Positions 55,342 through 63,388 of a stretch of DNA of 64,000 nucleotides are shown in pieces. The first letter of the stretch is position 1; every line of letters starts with the position of its first letter. Both the position numbers and the translations under genes were made by a program. The stretch is from NCBI GenBank assembly GCA_016715505.1, contig JADJZY010000015.1, positions 1-64,000 of the forward strand, in the 5' to 3' direction. The notes below the pieces were generated by a model. The model did no database searches. It worked only from the letters and a program-made list of their open reading frames with translations, and had not been told where the DNA came from. This DNA is from Bacteroidota bacterium. GTDB lineage: Bacteria > Bacteroidota > Bacteroidia > Chitinophagales > Chitinophagaceae.

Positions 55342-56241
55342 ATGAATTCTAATGATGTTGTCTCTCCAATAACTTACGGTAAAGTAAAATTACTTTATAA
55401 TATTTCAAAACAAGAACTGATTGAAAATTATAAGGTTGAATCCAATATTGATATCACCAAATTCCTAGAGGACTGCGAATTCATTTCGCTCTACGAATGT
55501 GAATCCACAGGGTATCGATTTTTTTATCCATTTGTAATAGCGGGAGATGGAGAATTTTATGAGCAGTTAGAGCAAATTTCCTGGTACTATGCAGATTGGA
55601 AATGGGATTATCATATTGCTAAAAATTATATCTTAACCAGTGCAAGAGTTTTAGACATTGGTTGTGGTGAAGGTAAATTCTTATCATATTTAAAATCAAC
55701 AAAAGGCTGTTTTGTTGAAGGACTGGAATTAAATGAGAAAGCACAAAAAATAGCAATCGGAAATAATATTTCTGTCTTTAATCTTACAATCCAAGAGTTT
55801 TCTGAATTCAATAATGAAAAATACGATGTGGTTACTCTATTTCAGGTATTAGAACATATTCCAAATGTTGACGATTTTTTAAAAGCAGCATTAAAAGTTG
55901 TTCGACCAAATGGCATCCTTGTTATTGCAGTGCCAAATAATGACCCTTATTATTTAAAGTATGAAAAAGATCATTTTTTAAATTTGCCACCTCATCATAT
56001 GGGTTGGTGGAATCAAAGGTCTTTGGAGGCAATTGCCAAAATATATAATTTAGAAATAATTCATATAGTCAAACAACCTTTGGAACATTATTCTTCTTAT
56101 ACCAAAAATTTTTTGAATATTAGATTGAGACTTCCAAAATTTTTAGTCAAAATTTTATCGCCTCTAGTAAAAGTCTTTTTCTACATGAATAGAAATAATA
56201 TAAATGGGGCATCTATAATGGCAATTTATAAAAAGAAATAG
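55342..56241 (+). CDS. Class I SAM-dependent methyltransferase
   Basis: 299 aa, intact. An N-terminal region of about 90 residues (YGKVKLLYNISKQELIENYK ... YECESTGYRFFYPF) is followed by motif I VLDIGCGEGKFLSYLK, a post-I acid in VEGLELNEKAQ, YDVVTLFQVLEHIPNVDDFL and VRPNGILVIAVPNNDP. A UbiE/ubiquinone-type fold as found in sugar or glycan methylation clusters. No signal or membrane segment. The acceptor is unknown; the neighbours suggest a surface glycan. Confidence 0.87.
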   Translation: MNSNDVVSPITYGKVKLLYNISKQELIENYKVESNIDITKFLEDCEFISLYECESTGYRFFYPFVIAGDGEFYEQLEQISWYYADWKWDYHIAKNYILTSARVLDIGCGEGKFLSYLKSTKGCFVEGLELNEKAQKIAIGNNISVFNLTIQEFSEFNNEKYDVVTLFQVLEHIPNVDDFLKAALKVVRPNGILVIAVPNNDPYYLKYEKDHFLNLPPHHMGWWNQRSLEAIAKIYNLEIIHIVKQPLEHYSSYTKNFLNIRLRLPKFLVKILSPLVKVFFYMNRNNINGASIMAIYKKK

Positions 56242-56242
56242 G

Positions 56243-56984
56243 TCAAGCTTTGATTGCGATTCGAGCGGTGTAGTCTATTTTATTTAAAAATAAACATTGG
56301 TTCGTATTAATTAAGTATTCGTCAAGTGCCTTTTTTGATCCAACCCAGTGTCCATAATCATCAATGATGAATACACCCTTTTGAACCAAGCATGGAAATA
56401 GGTAAATTAACTCATGTTTGGTAGATTCATACCAATCTGTATCTAAACGAAGCAAGGCAATTCCGTTATTCGGGATATGGTTGGGAATTGTAAACTCAAC
56501 CTTGCCTTCAATGAAATTGAATTGATCTAAAGCGTATCCTGTGGTTCGAATATTTTCTTTAACTTCATCTAAAGAAGAAACACACCATCCGGATTTATTC
56601 TCAACTAGAAGTTTTTCCCAAACTTCATGCGCCGCAGCCCCCCCCCACATCTTTATCCTCTTCTCCAGGTTCACTCATTCCTTCATAGGTGTCATACATC
56701 CATATCTTTCGGTCGTTTACGCCGAATTTTTGTAGGGTTTTTGCGATCAACATCGAACTGCCACCCTTCCAAACTCCACATTCTACAAAATCCCCGGGTA
56801 TATTATTTTTAACAACATACTCAACACCCTTGTATAAAGCGTACATCCGCTCTACAGAGGTCATCGTATAAGGTTTGCAAAAGTCATAGATATCTATAAA
56901 TTCAGCATATTGTTCACGGAAATCATCTTTGACTATTTTATATCCAAATTTCCCAAATAATTGATTGAGGCTTTTTATTACCAT
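56243..56984 (-). CDS. TylF/MycF-type O-methyltransferase with a G9 tract frameshift
   Basis: ATG 56984: MVIKSLNQLFGKFGYKIVKDD ... VPGDFVECGVWKGGSSMLIAKTL (SAM-binding) and WMYDTYEGMSEPGEEDKDV. The frame is then lost in a run of nine G on the minus strand (56638-56646). It resumes as GGAAAHEVWEKLLVENKSGW and ends LDTDWYESTKHELIYLFPCL, VFIIDDYGHWVGSKKALDEYL (metal/acceptor site). Deleting one G restores the frame. About 247 aa. Macrocin O-methyltransferase family, methylates sugars. G-run instability may be a sequencing error or genuine phase variation. Confidence 0.85.
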
Positions 56985-57008
56985 CTGTTTCTTTAGTTTT
57001 GCAAAGCA

Positions 57009-57670
57009 ATGAACGGCAAAACTAATCCTTTTTTTACCAACTCCTTTTCTTCGGTTTTTTTAATCCCCTTCATTTAACCCGTTCCAAATTATACACCGAA
57101 ATTGAAGATTTGGCACCCCGGCTTAAAGGTAAGTTGATTGACCTTGGATGTGGAACCAAACCCTATCAACATCTGTTTACAAATTGCTCAGAATATTTGG
57201 GATTGGATATTGAGGTGAGCGGAAATAAGGACTCTAAGAGTTTGGTAGATATTTACTATGATGGCCGTACTTTTCCTTTCGATAATAATTCTATTGATTG
57301 TTTTTTCAGTTCCGAAACCTTTGAGCATATTTTTAATCTCGATGAAATTCTTGCCGAAATAAACCGAACGCTCAAGCCAGGTGGTTTTTTATTAGCAAGC
57401 TGCCCCTTTTTCTTTCCGGAACATGAAGTGCCATATGATTTTGCCCGATACACATCCTTTGGTCTTCAAGCATTGCTGAAAAAACATGGTTTTGAAATCA
57501 CTGAATACCGTAAAACAGGTTCTTTTCTCAGTGCCATGATACAAATGACTGCTTTGTATATCTATTATTTTATTAATCGTATTCCCTTTTTCAAACATTT
57601 ACTTTTTATTCTGCTCATCACGCCTTTGCTTTTGTTAGCTCTTTTCATTGACGCTGTTTTCCCGGCGTGA
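57009..57670 (+). CDS. Class I SAM-dependent methyltransferase, one frameshift near the start
   Basis: ATG 57009 opens MNGKTNPFFTNSFSSVF. A T7 run near 57055 breaks the frame; adding one T gives FFNPLHLTRSKLYTEIEDLAPRL, which joins the open frame 57110-57670. Motif I KLIDLGCGTKPYQHLF, then YLGLDIEVSG, FSSETFEHIFNLDEIL and LKPGGFLLASCPFFFPEHEVP. C-terminal hydrophobic segments (YIYYFINRIPFFKHLLFILLITPLLLLALFI) point to a membrane-associated enzyme, unusual for this fold and consistent with lipid-linked glycan work. About 220 aa. Confidence 0.83.
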
Positions 57671-57724
57671 ATTAAACGACACGACCTTTATCTCAACAAT
57701 ATTATCTTAGCAAAAAAATTATAG

Positions 57725-59254
57725 GTGGGCATCATCAAAAGACAAGGCCTTAAAACCAGTATCGTCAATTATGCAGGGGTATTGATTGGGGTCATCTTTT
57801 TTAATTTCGTTTTTCCCCACCTCATCAGCAAAGAGCATTTAGGCCTAATCGGACTACTGCAAAATCTGATGTATGTGCTTGCCATGTTTCCTGCATTGGG
57901 ACTCGGCCATGTCCTTCTCAGGTATCATACCGATTGGAAGGATACAGAGGTCTTGTCGAGGTTCAATGGCCTGGCTATCCGGCTTACCCTGCTGGCATCA
58001 GGCCTTTTTGCCGGTCTTTACTGGCTTTTCCGTGAGCCGCTCATTCAATTTTATCAGGCACAATCCGCTCTTTTTGTCCCTTATTTTTACCTGGTTATTC
58101 CTCTGGTGATTATTTATGCCTTTACCCAATACTTCGAAATTTACGGAATGCTCAAATTACGGGTTGCCGTACCGGCATTTATTCGTGAAATTCTGGTGCG
58201 AATACTGCTCATCGGATTGGTTTATCTGTTTTTTCGAAAATGGCTCAGCGAAGAGCAGTTTGTCTTTGGTTTAGTAGGGGTGTATTTATTGGCTTTCCTG
58301 ATTTTACTGGTTTATGTGCGGCAAAAGTTGGAATTCAGTTGGCGCAAACCTTTCCCATGGCCTGAGGAGCAGCAAAATTTACGTAGTCCGCTTATTTATG
58401 GAGCGGGTATGTTATTGCTCACCGTTTGTAGTAGTGTCCATAACTTTCTGGATGGCATTATTCTGCCTGCTTATCTGGGTTTGGGGGCATTGGGTATTTA
58501 TTTGCGCCCTTTGGTATTGGGGCAAATGATTCAGGTGCCTTATCGGGCCATTTCCATGATTTCAATTCCCATATTGCGGGAGGCCCTGGCACAGAATGAT
58601 CTCAAACGTTTATCTGAACTCAATCGCAGTTTGTCGCTCAATTTGTTTTTAATCGGCACCTTTTTGTTTACTCTGCTGGTGGTCAATACCGACGCCATTT
58701 TTCAGTTACTACCGGCCGAATTTGCAGCCGGCAAAACGGTATTGGTCATTATTGCGGTGGGGCGTTTGGTGGATATGTCTTTCGGACTCAATTCTGAAAT
58801 CCTCAATTATTCCCAGCATTATAAGTATATGATCATTTTTACCATCGTTATGATGTTGATGACGGTTACACTCAATATCACCCTCATTCCCATTTGGGGC
58901 ATGAATGGAGCAGCCTGGGCCGTATCTATTTCATTGGTTGTTTTTAATATCCTCAAATCAGTCTATCTCTATCATCGGTATCGGATGATGTCGTTCAGCA
59001 AAGCCTATATTCCACTCATACTCATCACTGTTGCGTTGATTGCGCTTTTTCATTTCATTCCATTTTTGCAGTTTTTGAACCACCATATGTTCATGAACGC
59101 CCTCCTCAATGTTCTTTTCCGCGGCACCTTGGCGGCTATACTTTTTTTAATACCACTTTACGCACTGAAGGTTTCGCCCGATTTTAACGAGTTTCTCCAA
59201 TTAGTCATCAGCGGTAAAATTTTCCGGGGCGGGCATAAAATGCGGGAGTTATAA
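57725..59254 (+). CDS. Polysaccharide flippase (Wzx/MATE-like)
   Basis: 509 aa, GTG start at 57725, intact. Twelve to fourteen transmembrane helices can be traced, from IVNYAGVLIGVIFFNFVFPHLIS through IYGAGMLLLTVCSSVHNFLDGIIL, LGIYLRPLVLGQMIQVPYRAISMISIPI and FNILKSVYLYHRYRMM. The family PF01943-type pattern has Gly/Pro-rich loops and a cytoplasmic basic C-terminus. It should flip lipid-linked saccharide units across the inner membrane and is the transport step of the surrounding glycosyltransferase/methyltransferase region. Confidence 0.86.
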   Translation: MGIIKRQGLKTSIVNYAGVLIGVIFFNFVFPHLISKEHLGLIGLLQNLMYVLAMFPALGLGHVLLRYHTDWKDTEVLSRFNGLAIRLTLLASGLFAGLYWLFREPLIQFYQAQSALFVPYFYLVIPLVIIYAFTQYFEIYGMLKLRVAVPAFIREILVRILLIGLVYLFFRKWLSEEQFVFGLVGVYLLAFLILLVYVRQKLEFSWRKPFPWPEEQQNLRSPLIYGAGMLLLTVCSSVHNFLDGIILPAYLGLGALGIYLRPLVLGQMIQVPYRAISMISIPILREALAQNDLKRLSELNRSLSLNLFLIGTFLFTLLVVNTDAIFQLLPAEFAAGKTVLVIIAVGRLVDMSFGLNSEILNYSQHYKYMIIFTIVMMLMTVTLNITLIPIWGMNGAAWAVSISLVVFNILKSVYLYHRYRMMSFSKAYIPLILITVALIALFHFIPFLQFLNHHMFMNALLNVLFRGTLAAILFLIPLYALKVSPDFNEFLQLVISGKIFRGGHKMREL

Positions 59255-59289
59255 TCAGGCTGTTCCATTTGTCGGACGGCATACATCGG

Positions 59290-59400
59290 GAATCCATAAT
59301 TCGGGGCGGCCGGGCACGCTATCCACTTCAAGTCCTCTCCCGCTAAGGCGGGCTCCGGGCTTTTCGTTTCTATCGTTGCCGCAGGTGCCTGCTATCGGAA
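59290..59400. repeat. GC-rich dispersed repeat (copy near 59304)
   Basis: GGGCGGCCGGGCA at 59304-59316 recurs at 61899-61911. Around it are CGGGCTCCGGGCTTTTCG and TGCCTGCTATCGG. Together these resemble the high-GC intergenic boxes seen downstream of genes in some Bacteroidota. It overlaps the last codons of the NlpC/P60 gene, whose C-terminus (GAGRPSDSRHLRQR) is probably read from the repeat. Confidence 0.45.
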
Positions 59401-59864
59401 GGGCGGCCGGCGCCAATAAAATGTTTTTCGTACCAGCTTTCACTCAGTTTACTAATAATCACCCCTTTGCTTTCAGAGGCATGTACAAATTGGTTGTTCC
59501 CCAGATAAATTCCTACATGACTCACTTTTTCGGGGCTTTTGCCAAAAAATAATAAGTCACCTTCCTGCAAACTATTCCGGTTCACACGGGCACTTGCCTG
59601 ATATTGCTGGCTGGAAGTGCGGGGTAATTTCATCTGATACAGGCTATCATAAATCCGACATACCAAGCCGGAGCAATCAATTCCCCGGCGGTCATTACCG
59701 CCATATTTGTAAGGGGTGCCCAGCCATGCCTGAGCCAGGGTATGTAAGCCGGGCCGGGCAGGTGCCGCTTTGTGGTGGGCGATTTTTCGTTGACTATGGC
59801 AGGCCATCAAGCCGGTCAACAAACACATCCACAAAAGAGCCGGAATATTTCGGGTGGCCATCAT
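59370..59864 (-). CDS. NlpC/P60 family lipoprotein (C40 peptidase)
   Basis: 164 aa. Lipobox LLTGLMAC (Cys about residue 22). Catalytic domain: LGTPYKYGGNDRRGIDCSGLVCRIY with the nucleophile Cys in DCSG, GDLLFFGKSPEKVSHVGIYLGNNQFVHASESKGV with catalytic His in SHVGIYL and a third polar site nearby. It cleaves gamma-D-glutamyl bonds in peptidoglycan peptides, anchored in the envelope. Family members usually end at about FIGAGR; the last 10 residues come from the adjacent GC-rich repeat. Confidence 0.9.
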   Translation of the reverse strand: MMATRNIPALLWMCLLTGLMACHSQRKIAHHKAAPARPGLHTLAQAWLGTPYKYGGNDRRGIDCSGLVCRIYDSLYQMKLPRTSSQQYQASARVNRNSLQEGDLLFFGKSPEKVSHVGIYLGNNQFVHASESKGVIISKLSESWYEKHFIGAGRPSDSRHLRQR

Positions 59865-59919
59865 CAGTTAAAGGCTTAATAATATGCAAGGTAAAATAAT
59901 CCTTGTTGGATTCTCCACC

Positions 59920-59927
59920 TACCTTCG
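59920..59927 (+). promoter_or_regulatory. -7-like box TACCTTCG before the FKBP gene
   Basis: One base off TAnnTTTG (TTCG), 5 nt before ATG 59933. Same TTCG variant as at 32174 and 62007. Confidence 0.3.
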
Positions 59928-59932
59928 CAAAA

Positions 59933-60373
59933 ATGAAAATGATGAATCTTTTTGAACGCCTCAATCGACAGAAGGAAGAAAAACTCCGCGCAAATCTCGA
60001 AGCCGGTCTGGCTTTTTTAGCCGAAAATGGCATGCGTGAAGGGGTCACTACGCTTCCGAGTGGTTTGCAATACGAGGTTTTGGTTGAAGGCACAGGTAAT
60101 ATGCCAGCAGCACACGACTCTGTAACTTGTCATTATCATGGCACCCTCATTGATGGTAAAGTATTTGATAGTTCGGTGCAAAGAGGGCAACCGGCTACTT
60201 TTCCCTTAAATCGGGTTATTTCCGGATGGACCGAAGCGTTGCAGCTCATGCGCGTTGGTAGCAAATGGCGATTATTTTTGCCGCCACATCTGGCTTATGG
60301 CGAGCAACAAGCCGGAGCCCTGATCGGACCAAATTCCACCCTGATATTTGAAGTCGAATTATTGGGAATTTAG
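59933..60373 (+). CDS. FKBP-type peptidyl-prolyl cis-trans isomerase
   Basis: 146 aa from ATG 59933. An N-terminal helical region (NLFERLNRQKEEKLRANLEAGLAFLAENG) is followed by the FKBP domain: LPSGLQYEVLVEGTG, VTCHYHGTLIDGKVFDSSVQRGQPATFPLNRVISGWTEALQLMRVGSKWRLFLPPHLAYGEQQAGALIGPNSTLIFEVELL, divided by the usual turns. Asp, Trp and Tyr of the rapamycin/proline pocket are present. There is no signal peptide, so it works in the cytosol. Intact and followed by the tRNA pair. Confidence 0.92.
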   Translation: MKMMNLFERLNRQKEEKLRANLEAGLAFLAENGMREGVTTLPSGLQYEVLVEGTGNMPAAHDSVTCHYHGTLIDGKVFDSSVQRGQPATFPLNRVISGWTEALQLMRVGSKWRLFLPPHLAYGEQQAGALIGPNSTLIFEVELLGI

Positions 60374-60477
60374 AAATAAACCCCTATTTTCGCACTCCAT
60401 TTTCGAAATCATATACCGAGTGGTCGTGATAGCTCAGGCTTGACAAAGGAACACGTTCGGTTAAAACATATTGGTTT

Positions 60478-60569
60478 GGTGAGGTGGATGAGTGGCTGAA
60501 ATCACCGGTTTGCTAAACCGTCGTACGGGTCAAACCGTACCGGGGGTTCGAATCCCCCCCTCACCGCCA
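60478..60569 (+). tRNA. tRNA-Ser (GCT)
   Basis: Acceptor stem GGTGAGG/CCTCACC, D arm TGGCTGA, anticodon stem-loop CGGTTTGCTAAACCG with anticodon GCT, a long variable arm (GTACGGG...CCGTAC) as expected for class II Ser tRNA, and T arm GGGGGTTCGAATCCCCC. CCA is encoded (60567-60569). Reads AGC/AGU. Confidence 0.96.
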
Positions 60570-60581
60570 CTAACAAAAGAA

Positions 60582-60607
60582 AGCGCCAGAGTCTGGTGCT
60601 TTTTTTA
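60582..60607 (+). terminator. Intrinsic terminator after tRNA-Ser
   Basis: AGCGCCAGA-G-TCTGGTGCT forms a stem with one G-U wobble, followed by a T7 run. Confidence 0.75.
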
Positions 60608-60740
60608 TGGATTAATTCCAACAACTTTCAGATGGTAAAAGCAAGCATCAAAATTTTCAGGGTTGTTCTTAGGTTTGTAAAGTTTTGTGGCTTAATATTG
60701 CACCTCCTAAAATTTTTGGTTTTAGGTGTGGTAAATCATT

Positions 60741-60814
60741 CGGGAGGTAGTTCAGCTCGGTAGAATACTTGGTTTGGGACCAAGGGGTCGCAGGTTCGAA
60801 TCCTGTCCTCCCGA
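60741..60814 (+). tRNA. tRNA-Pro (TGG)
   Basis: Acceptor CGGGAGG/CCTCCCG, anticodon arm ACTTGG-TTTGGGA-CCAAGG with anticodon TGG, and T arm CAGGTTCGAATCCTG. 74 nt with discriminator A; CCA is not encoded (CAA follows). Its 3' end is the start of the tandem repeat that follows. Confidence 0.96.
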
Positions 60815-61141
60815 CAAACAAAAAGCTTCGACATAAGTCGGGGCTTTTTTATTGGTTTGCGCATCAAGCTTGCTTGAATGTGCAAGACCAATAAAAAAGA
60901 CACCTGAGCAAAGCGAAGAAGCTTTTTGTTTGTAACTCCCCCCTCTGGGATCATTGAAAATAATCCTGTCCTCCCGACAAACAAAAAGCTTCGACATAAG
61001 TCTGGGCTTCTTTTTCTTTTGCACATCAAGCTTGCTTTTATGTGCAGGACCAATAAAAAAGACACCTGAATAAAGCGAAGAAGCTTTTTGTTTGTAACTC
61101 CCCCCCTCCGGGATCATTGAAAATAATCCTGTCCTCCCGAC
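60799..61141. repeat. 163-bp tandem repeat made of the tRNA-Pro 3' end plus terminator
   Basis: Two units of exactly 163 bp (60799-60961 and 60962-61124) and a third 17-bp start at 61125-61141. Each unit begins AATCCTGTCCTCCCGAC, the last 16 nt of tRNA-Pro plus one base. Then follows the hairpin AAAAAGCTTCGAC-ATAA-GTCGGGGC and T run (tRNA terminator), a palindrome centred on ATCAAGCTTGCTT, and GACACCTGAGCAAAGCGAAGAAG and the C-rich AACTCCCCCC. Units differ by scattered substitutions. A further diverged piece of the unit is at 61842-61879. Confidence 0.9.
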
Positions 61142-61206
61142 TGCATTGCTTAAAAGCTAAACGTTTTTACTTGTGGTTTTTTTTATTGGAAGTTTATCAA
61201 GTTTAA

Positions 61207-61500
61207 TTACAAGTGTCTAGGAAAGTCCATCATTTCATGAAGAATTCTATAAACAAATAATGTATGCTCTTTTTCTTGGTAAAAAATAAAATGGTGAGCA
61301 ATCTTGTAATAATAAAATACTCGATTATCAATGGTGATTGGTTTGCCCAATTCAGTATTACTGGCTAATTCATTCAGCCCAATGAAAAAGTTGTCATGAT
61401 AAAAATTTGCTTGGGATAACGACCATTTTTCAAATGTATAAAGCCAAATTTCTTCCAAATCTAATTCAGCTAAACGACTTAATTTAATCGCTATACTCAT
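61207..61500 (-). CDS. parE: ParE/RelE family toxin
   Basis: 97 aa. RelE-like fold: KLSRLAELDLEEIWLYTFEKWS (ParE start helix with AxxDLEEIWxY), FYHDNFFIGLNELASNTELGKPI, RVFYYYKIAHHFIFYQEKEH...LFVYRILHEMMDF. The YRILH-x-x-M(D)F ending is diagnostic of ParE-type toxins, which poison DNA gyrase rather than cutting mRNA. The ATG shares its A with the antitoxin stop (TAATG), so it is translated after the antitoxin. Confidence 0.92.
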   Translation of the reverse strand: MSIAIKLSRLAELDLEEIWLYTFEKWSLSQANFYHDNFFIGLNELASNTELGKPITIDNRVFYYYKIAHHFIFYQEKEHTLFVYRILHEMMDFPRHL

Positions 61501-61733
61501 TACCTGGCGTATTTCGCTTCCATCCTTTTCTTAAAATCTTCATTATTGAAGGGCAAAGCAAACCCACTGCTTTCACCATCAAGAATCGCTTTATTTAATA
61601 GGGCCATTTGAGTTTGCTCTTTCTCCAGCAATGCTAATCCAGCCTGTATGACCTCGGACTCATTACTAAATTTTCCGGAAGCCAATTCCCGATGAATAAA
61701 CTGACTGTAATGAGGTGCAATTTTTATTTCCAT
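61500..61733 (-). CDS. parD: ParD family antitoxin
   Basis: 77 aa. An N-terminal ribbon-helix-helix domain: IKIAPHYSQFIHRELASGKFSNESEVIQAGLALLEKEQ, with the G-K/R-F/Y-x-N-x-S-E-V-I/V motif of ParD. The acidic/flexible C-terminal half wraps the toxin. Binds its own promoter and represses the pair. Upstream gap 61734-62037 holds the probable operator. Located next to the tRNA-Pro repeat, a typical place for an addiction module. Confidence 0.92.
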   Translation of the reverse strand: MEIKIAPHYSQFIHRELASGKFSNESEVIQAGLALLEKEQTQMALLNKAILDGESSGFALPFNNEDFKKRMEAKYAR

Positions 61734-62037
61734 TTTGAAAACGGTTTCAACACAAATTTATCATTTATAGCCTAATGCTCCAAACTTTACCCCTTCCGCC
61801 AAAATAGCCTTGAATGCTGACCTATAGTGCCGATGAGTAAATAAGACACCGGAGCAAAGCGAAGAATCTTTTTGTTTAGTTTAAACAGATTTTTTTCTGG
61901 GCGGCCGGGCAGGCTTTTCGCTCCAACTCCTCACCCCAGCCCGAACTGCAGGAATTTCCGCGCAATCCTTGCAATCCTTATTCCGATATTGGTCATCTTT
62001 TGGCACTATCTTCGTAACCTTTAAAGGAGAGAAATGA
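61734..62037. other. 304-bp gap with repeat fragments and promoter-like boxes
   Basis: No gene seen. 61842-61879 (AGACACCGGAGCAAAGCGAAG) is a diverged piece of the tRNA-Pro tandem unit. 61899-61911 repeats the GC-rich GGGCGGCCGGGCA box. A TATCTTCG box at 62007-62014 precedes the LytTR gene by 23 nt. Confidence 0.5.
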
Positions 62038-62738
62038 ATGAAATTACTCATCATCGAAGATGGTGCTGATCGCTGAAATGTTGGAAGGAAATGCAGGATA
62101 TAGGTTATTCCAGGCCGGTATCGCCGAAAACTATTCTGAGCAACAGCTCAAGTCTCATTCGGATATTGATTTGTGTTTTCTGGATATCAATCTACAAATG
62201 AACAATCCGGATTTGATGTGGCCTGTTTTATCAACAGAACAAAACACATTCCTTTTGTGTTTCTCACGTCCTACGGCGATCGGCGAAGCCATTGCAGAAA
62301 TACCAATTTTAAACCACAATCTTATCTATTCATAAGCCTTTTACCGAAACCGATTTATTTGCCACCCTCGAAATCATCAAAGCCCGAAAATCTGGTCGGA
62401 AGTTGCAAGAAGCCGGGCTGTCACCATTAAAGACGGAACATCCCCTGTAGAAATTCCATACAAGGAAATCAAACATCTCAAGTCTGAAAATATTTATGTA
62501 GGAAGTAGAAACAAATTCCAAAACTTCTATCTAGAACAGAACAGCCTCTAATATTTTTGGATGAACTCTCTCGATGCCCTGGTTCGCGTGCATCGCACCT
62601 ATACTAAATAGTATAACAACCATATGAAGAAAGCCATTTCTGGCGTAGGCACCAGTTTGGGGATGAAAAATTCGCTGTCACGAATGCACCGCGATGTGTT
62701 GATGCAAAAATTTCACGCTTATTGCTCCGTACAGTGAA
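62038..62738 (+). pseudogene. LytTR family response regulator, heavily frame-broken
   Basis: MKLLIIED at 62038, then VLIAEMLEGN (62060 frame), SHSDIDLCFLDINLQM with the phospho-Asp, and HIPFVFLTSYGD (62173 frame). The tail KPFTETDLFATLEIIKA lies in a third frame, and the LytTR domain IPYKEIKHLKSENIYVEV ... VRVHRTYT ... LSRMHRDVL in others. At least seven frame changes. Probably a normal 230-aa regulator wrecked by poor sequence. Partner: the kinase-like or TPR gene that follows. Confidence 0.6.
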
Positions 62739-63388
62739 TCAACAAAGTGCCTTAAAATCTTCTTTAACAAAATTGCAGGTTCAAGGGTGTTGTTTCGACT
62801 GCAGGTATATCAACATGACATTTGCTTGCTAAAATTTGCAAAGTCTATTTTGGATAAACTACGTCGGATGTCATACATCATCGTCAAACAAGTACAGTTT
62901 GACCATTCCAAGCCAGTGACCCCATTCTTTAAAAACCTTATTTCATTTGTATTTTGAATGAACCCATCTCCACTGTCCCGATTCATAACAAACTCATTGC
63001 ACCCTCCGTGTTTTGGGTTCAAGGTTTTGTGTCTGATGTGGCTTGCTCACTAATAAAGGGTTCTGTTTCACTTAATCCTCAACTGCCCCATGTGCTGCTT
63101 GCTGAGCCCACACTCAACGAATGGCGCGCTCAGTTCACAATCAGCAACCGCTGATCGGAGCCGCGCTCGTATCAAAGCCGCATTGGCCTGGGAAGTGCGT
63201 GTCATCAGTTCTCGAACCTTTAACACAATTGATTGAAGAGGTCATTGATTAGCTATAAACACAACGATCCGCTTCCGTTTAACAGGAAGGCATTTCGGGC
63301 AAGGGCGACCTGTTTGATTGCACAAAAAAATTACTGCCGGCACTTCAAAACTATGGTTCCTGTATGAAATACTTTTGGGTGGCAAAGA
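62739..63388. other. 650-bp stretch of poor-quality, probably coding sequence
   Basis: No frame stays open long enough to name. Short pieces such as LIEEVI(R)RYKHNDPLPF and VYEILLGGKECFYL suggest continuation of coding sequence from the TPR protein that follows. The ORF at 62954-63154 has no recognisable features. Confidence 0.3.

Noticed and set aside
55342..59254. Calling the region an O-antigen or capsule cluster of defined type
   Set aside because: There is no polymerase, chain-length regulator or initiating transferase in view; only a general surface-glycan role is supported.
60736..61117. Two overlapping minus-strand ORFs of 109 and 121 codons with internal repeats
   Set aside because: They are read through the tRNA-Pro gene, its terminator and the 163-bp tandem repeat; the apparent protein repeat is only the DNA repeat.
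62954..63154. 66-codon ORF near the window end
   Set aside because: No recognisable domain; the surrounding sequence is of poor quality with fragments of TPR-type coding sequence in other frames.
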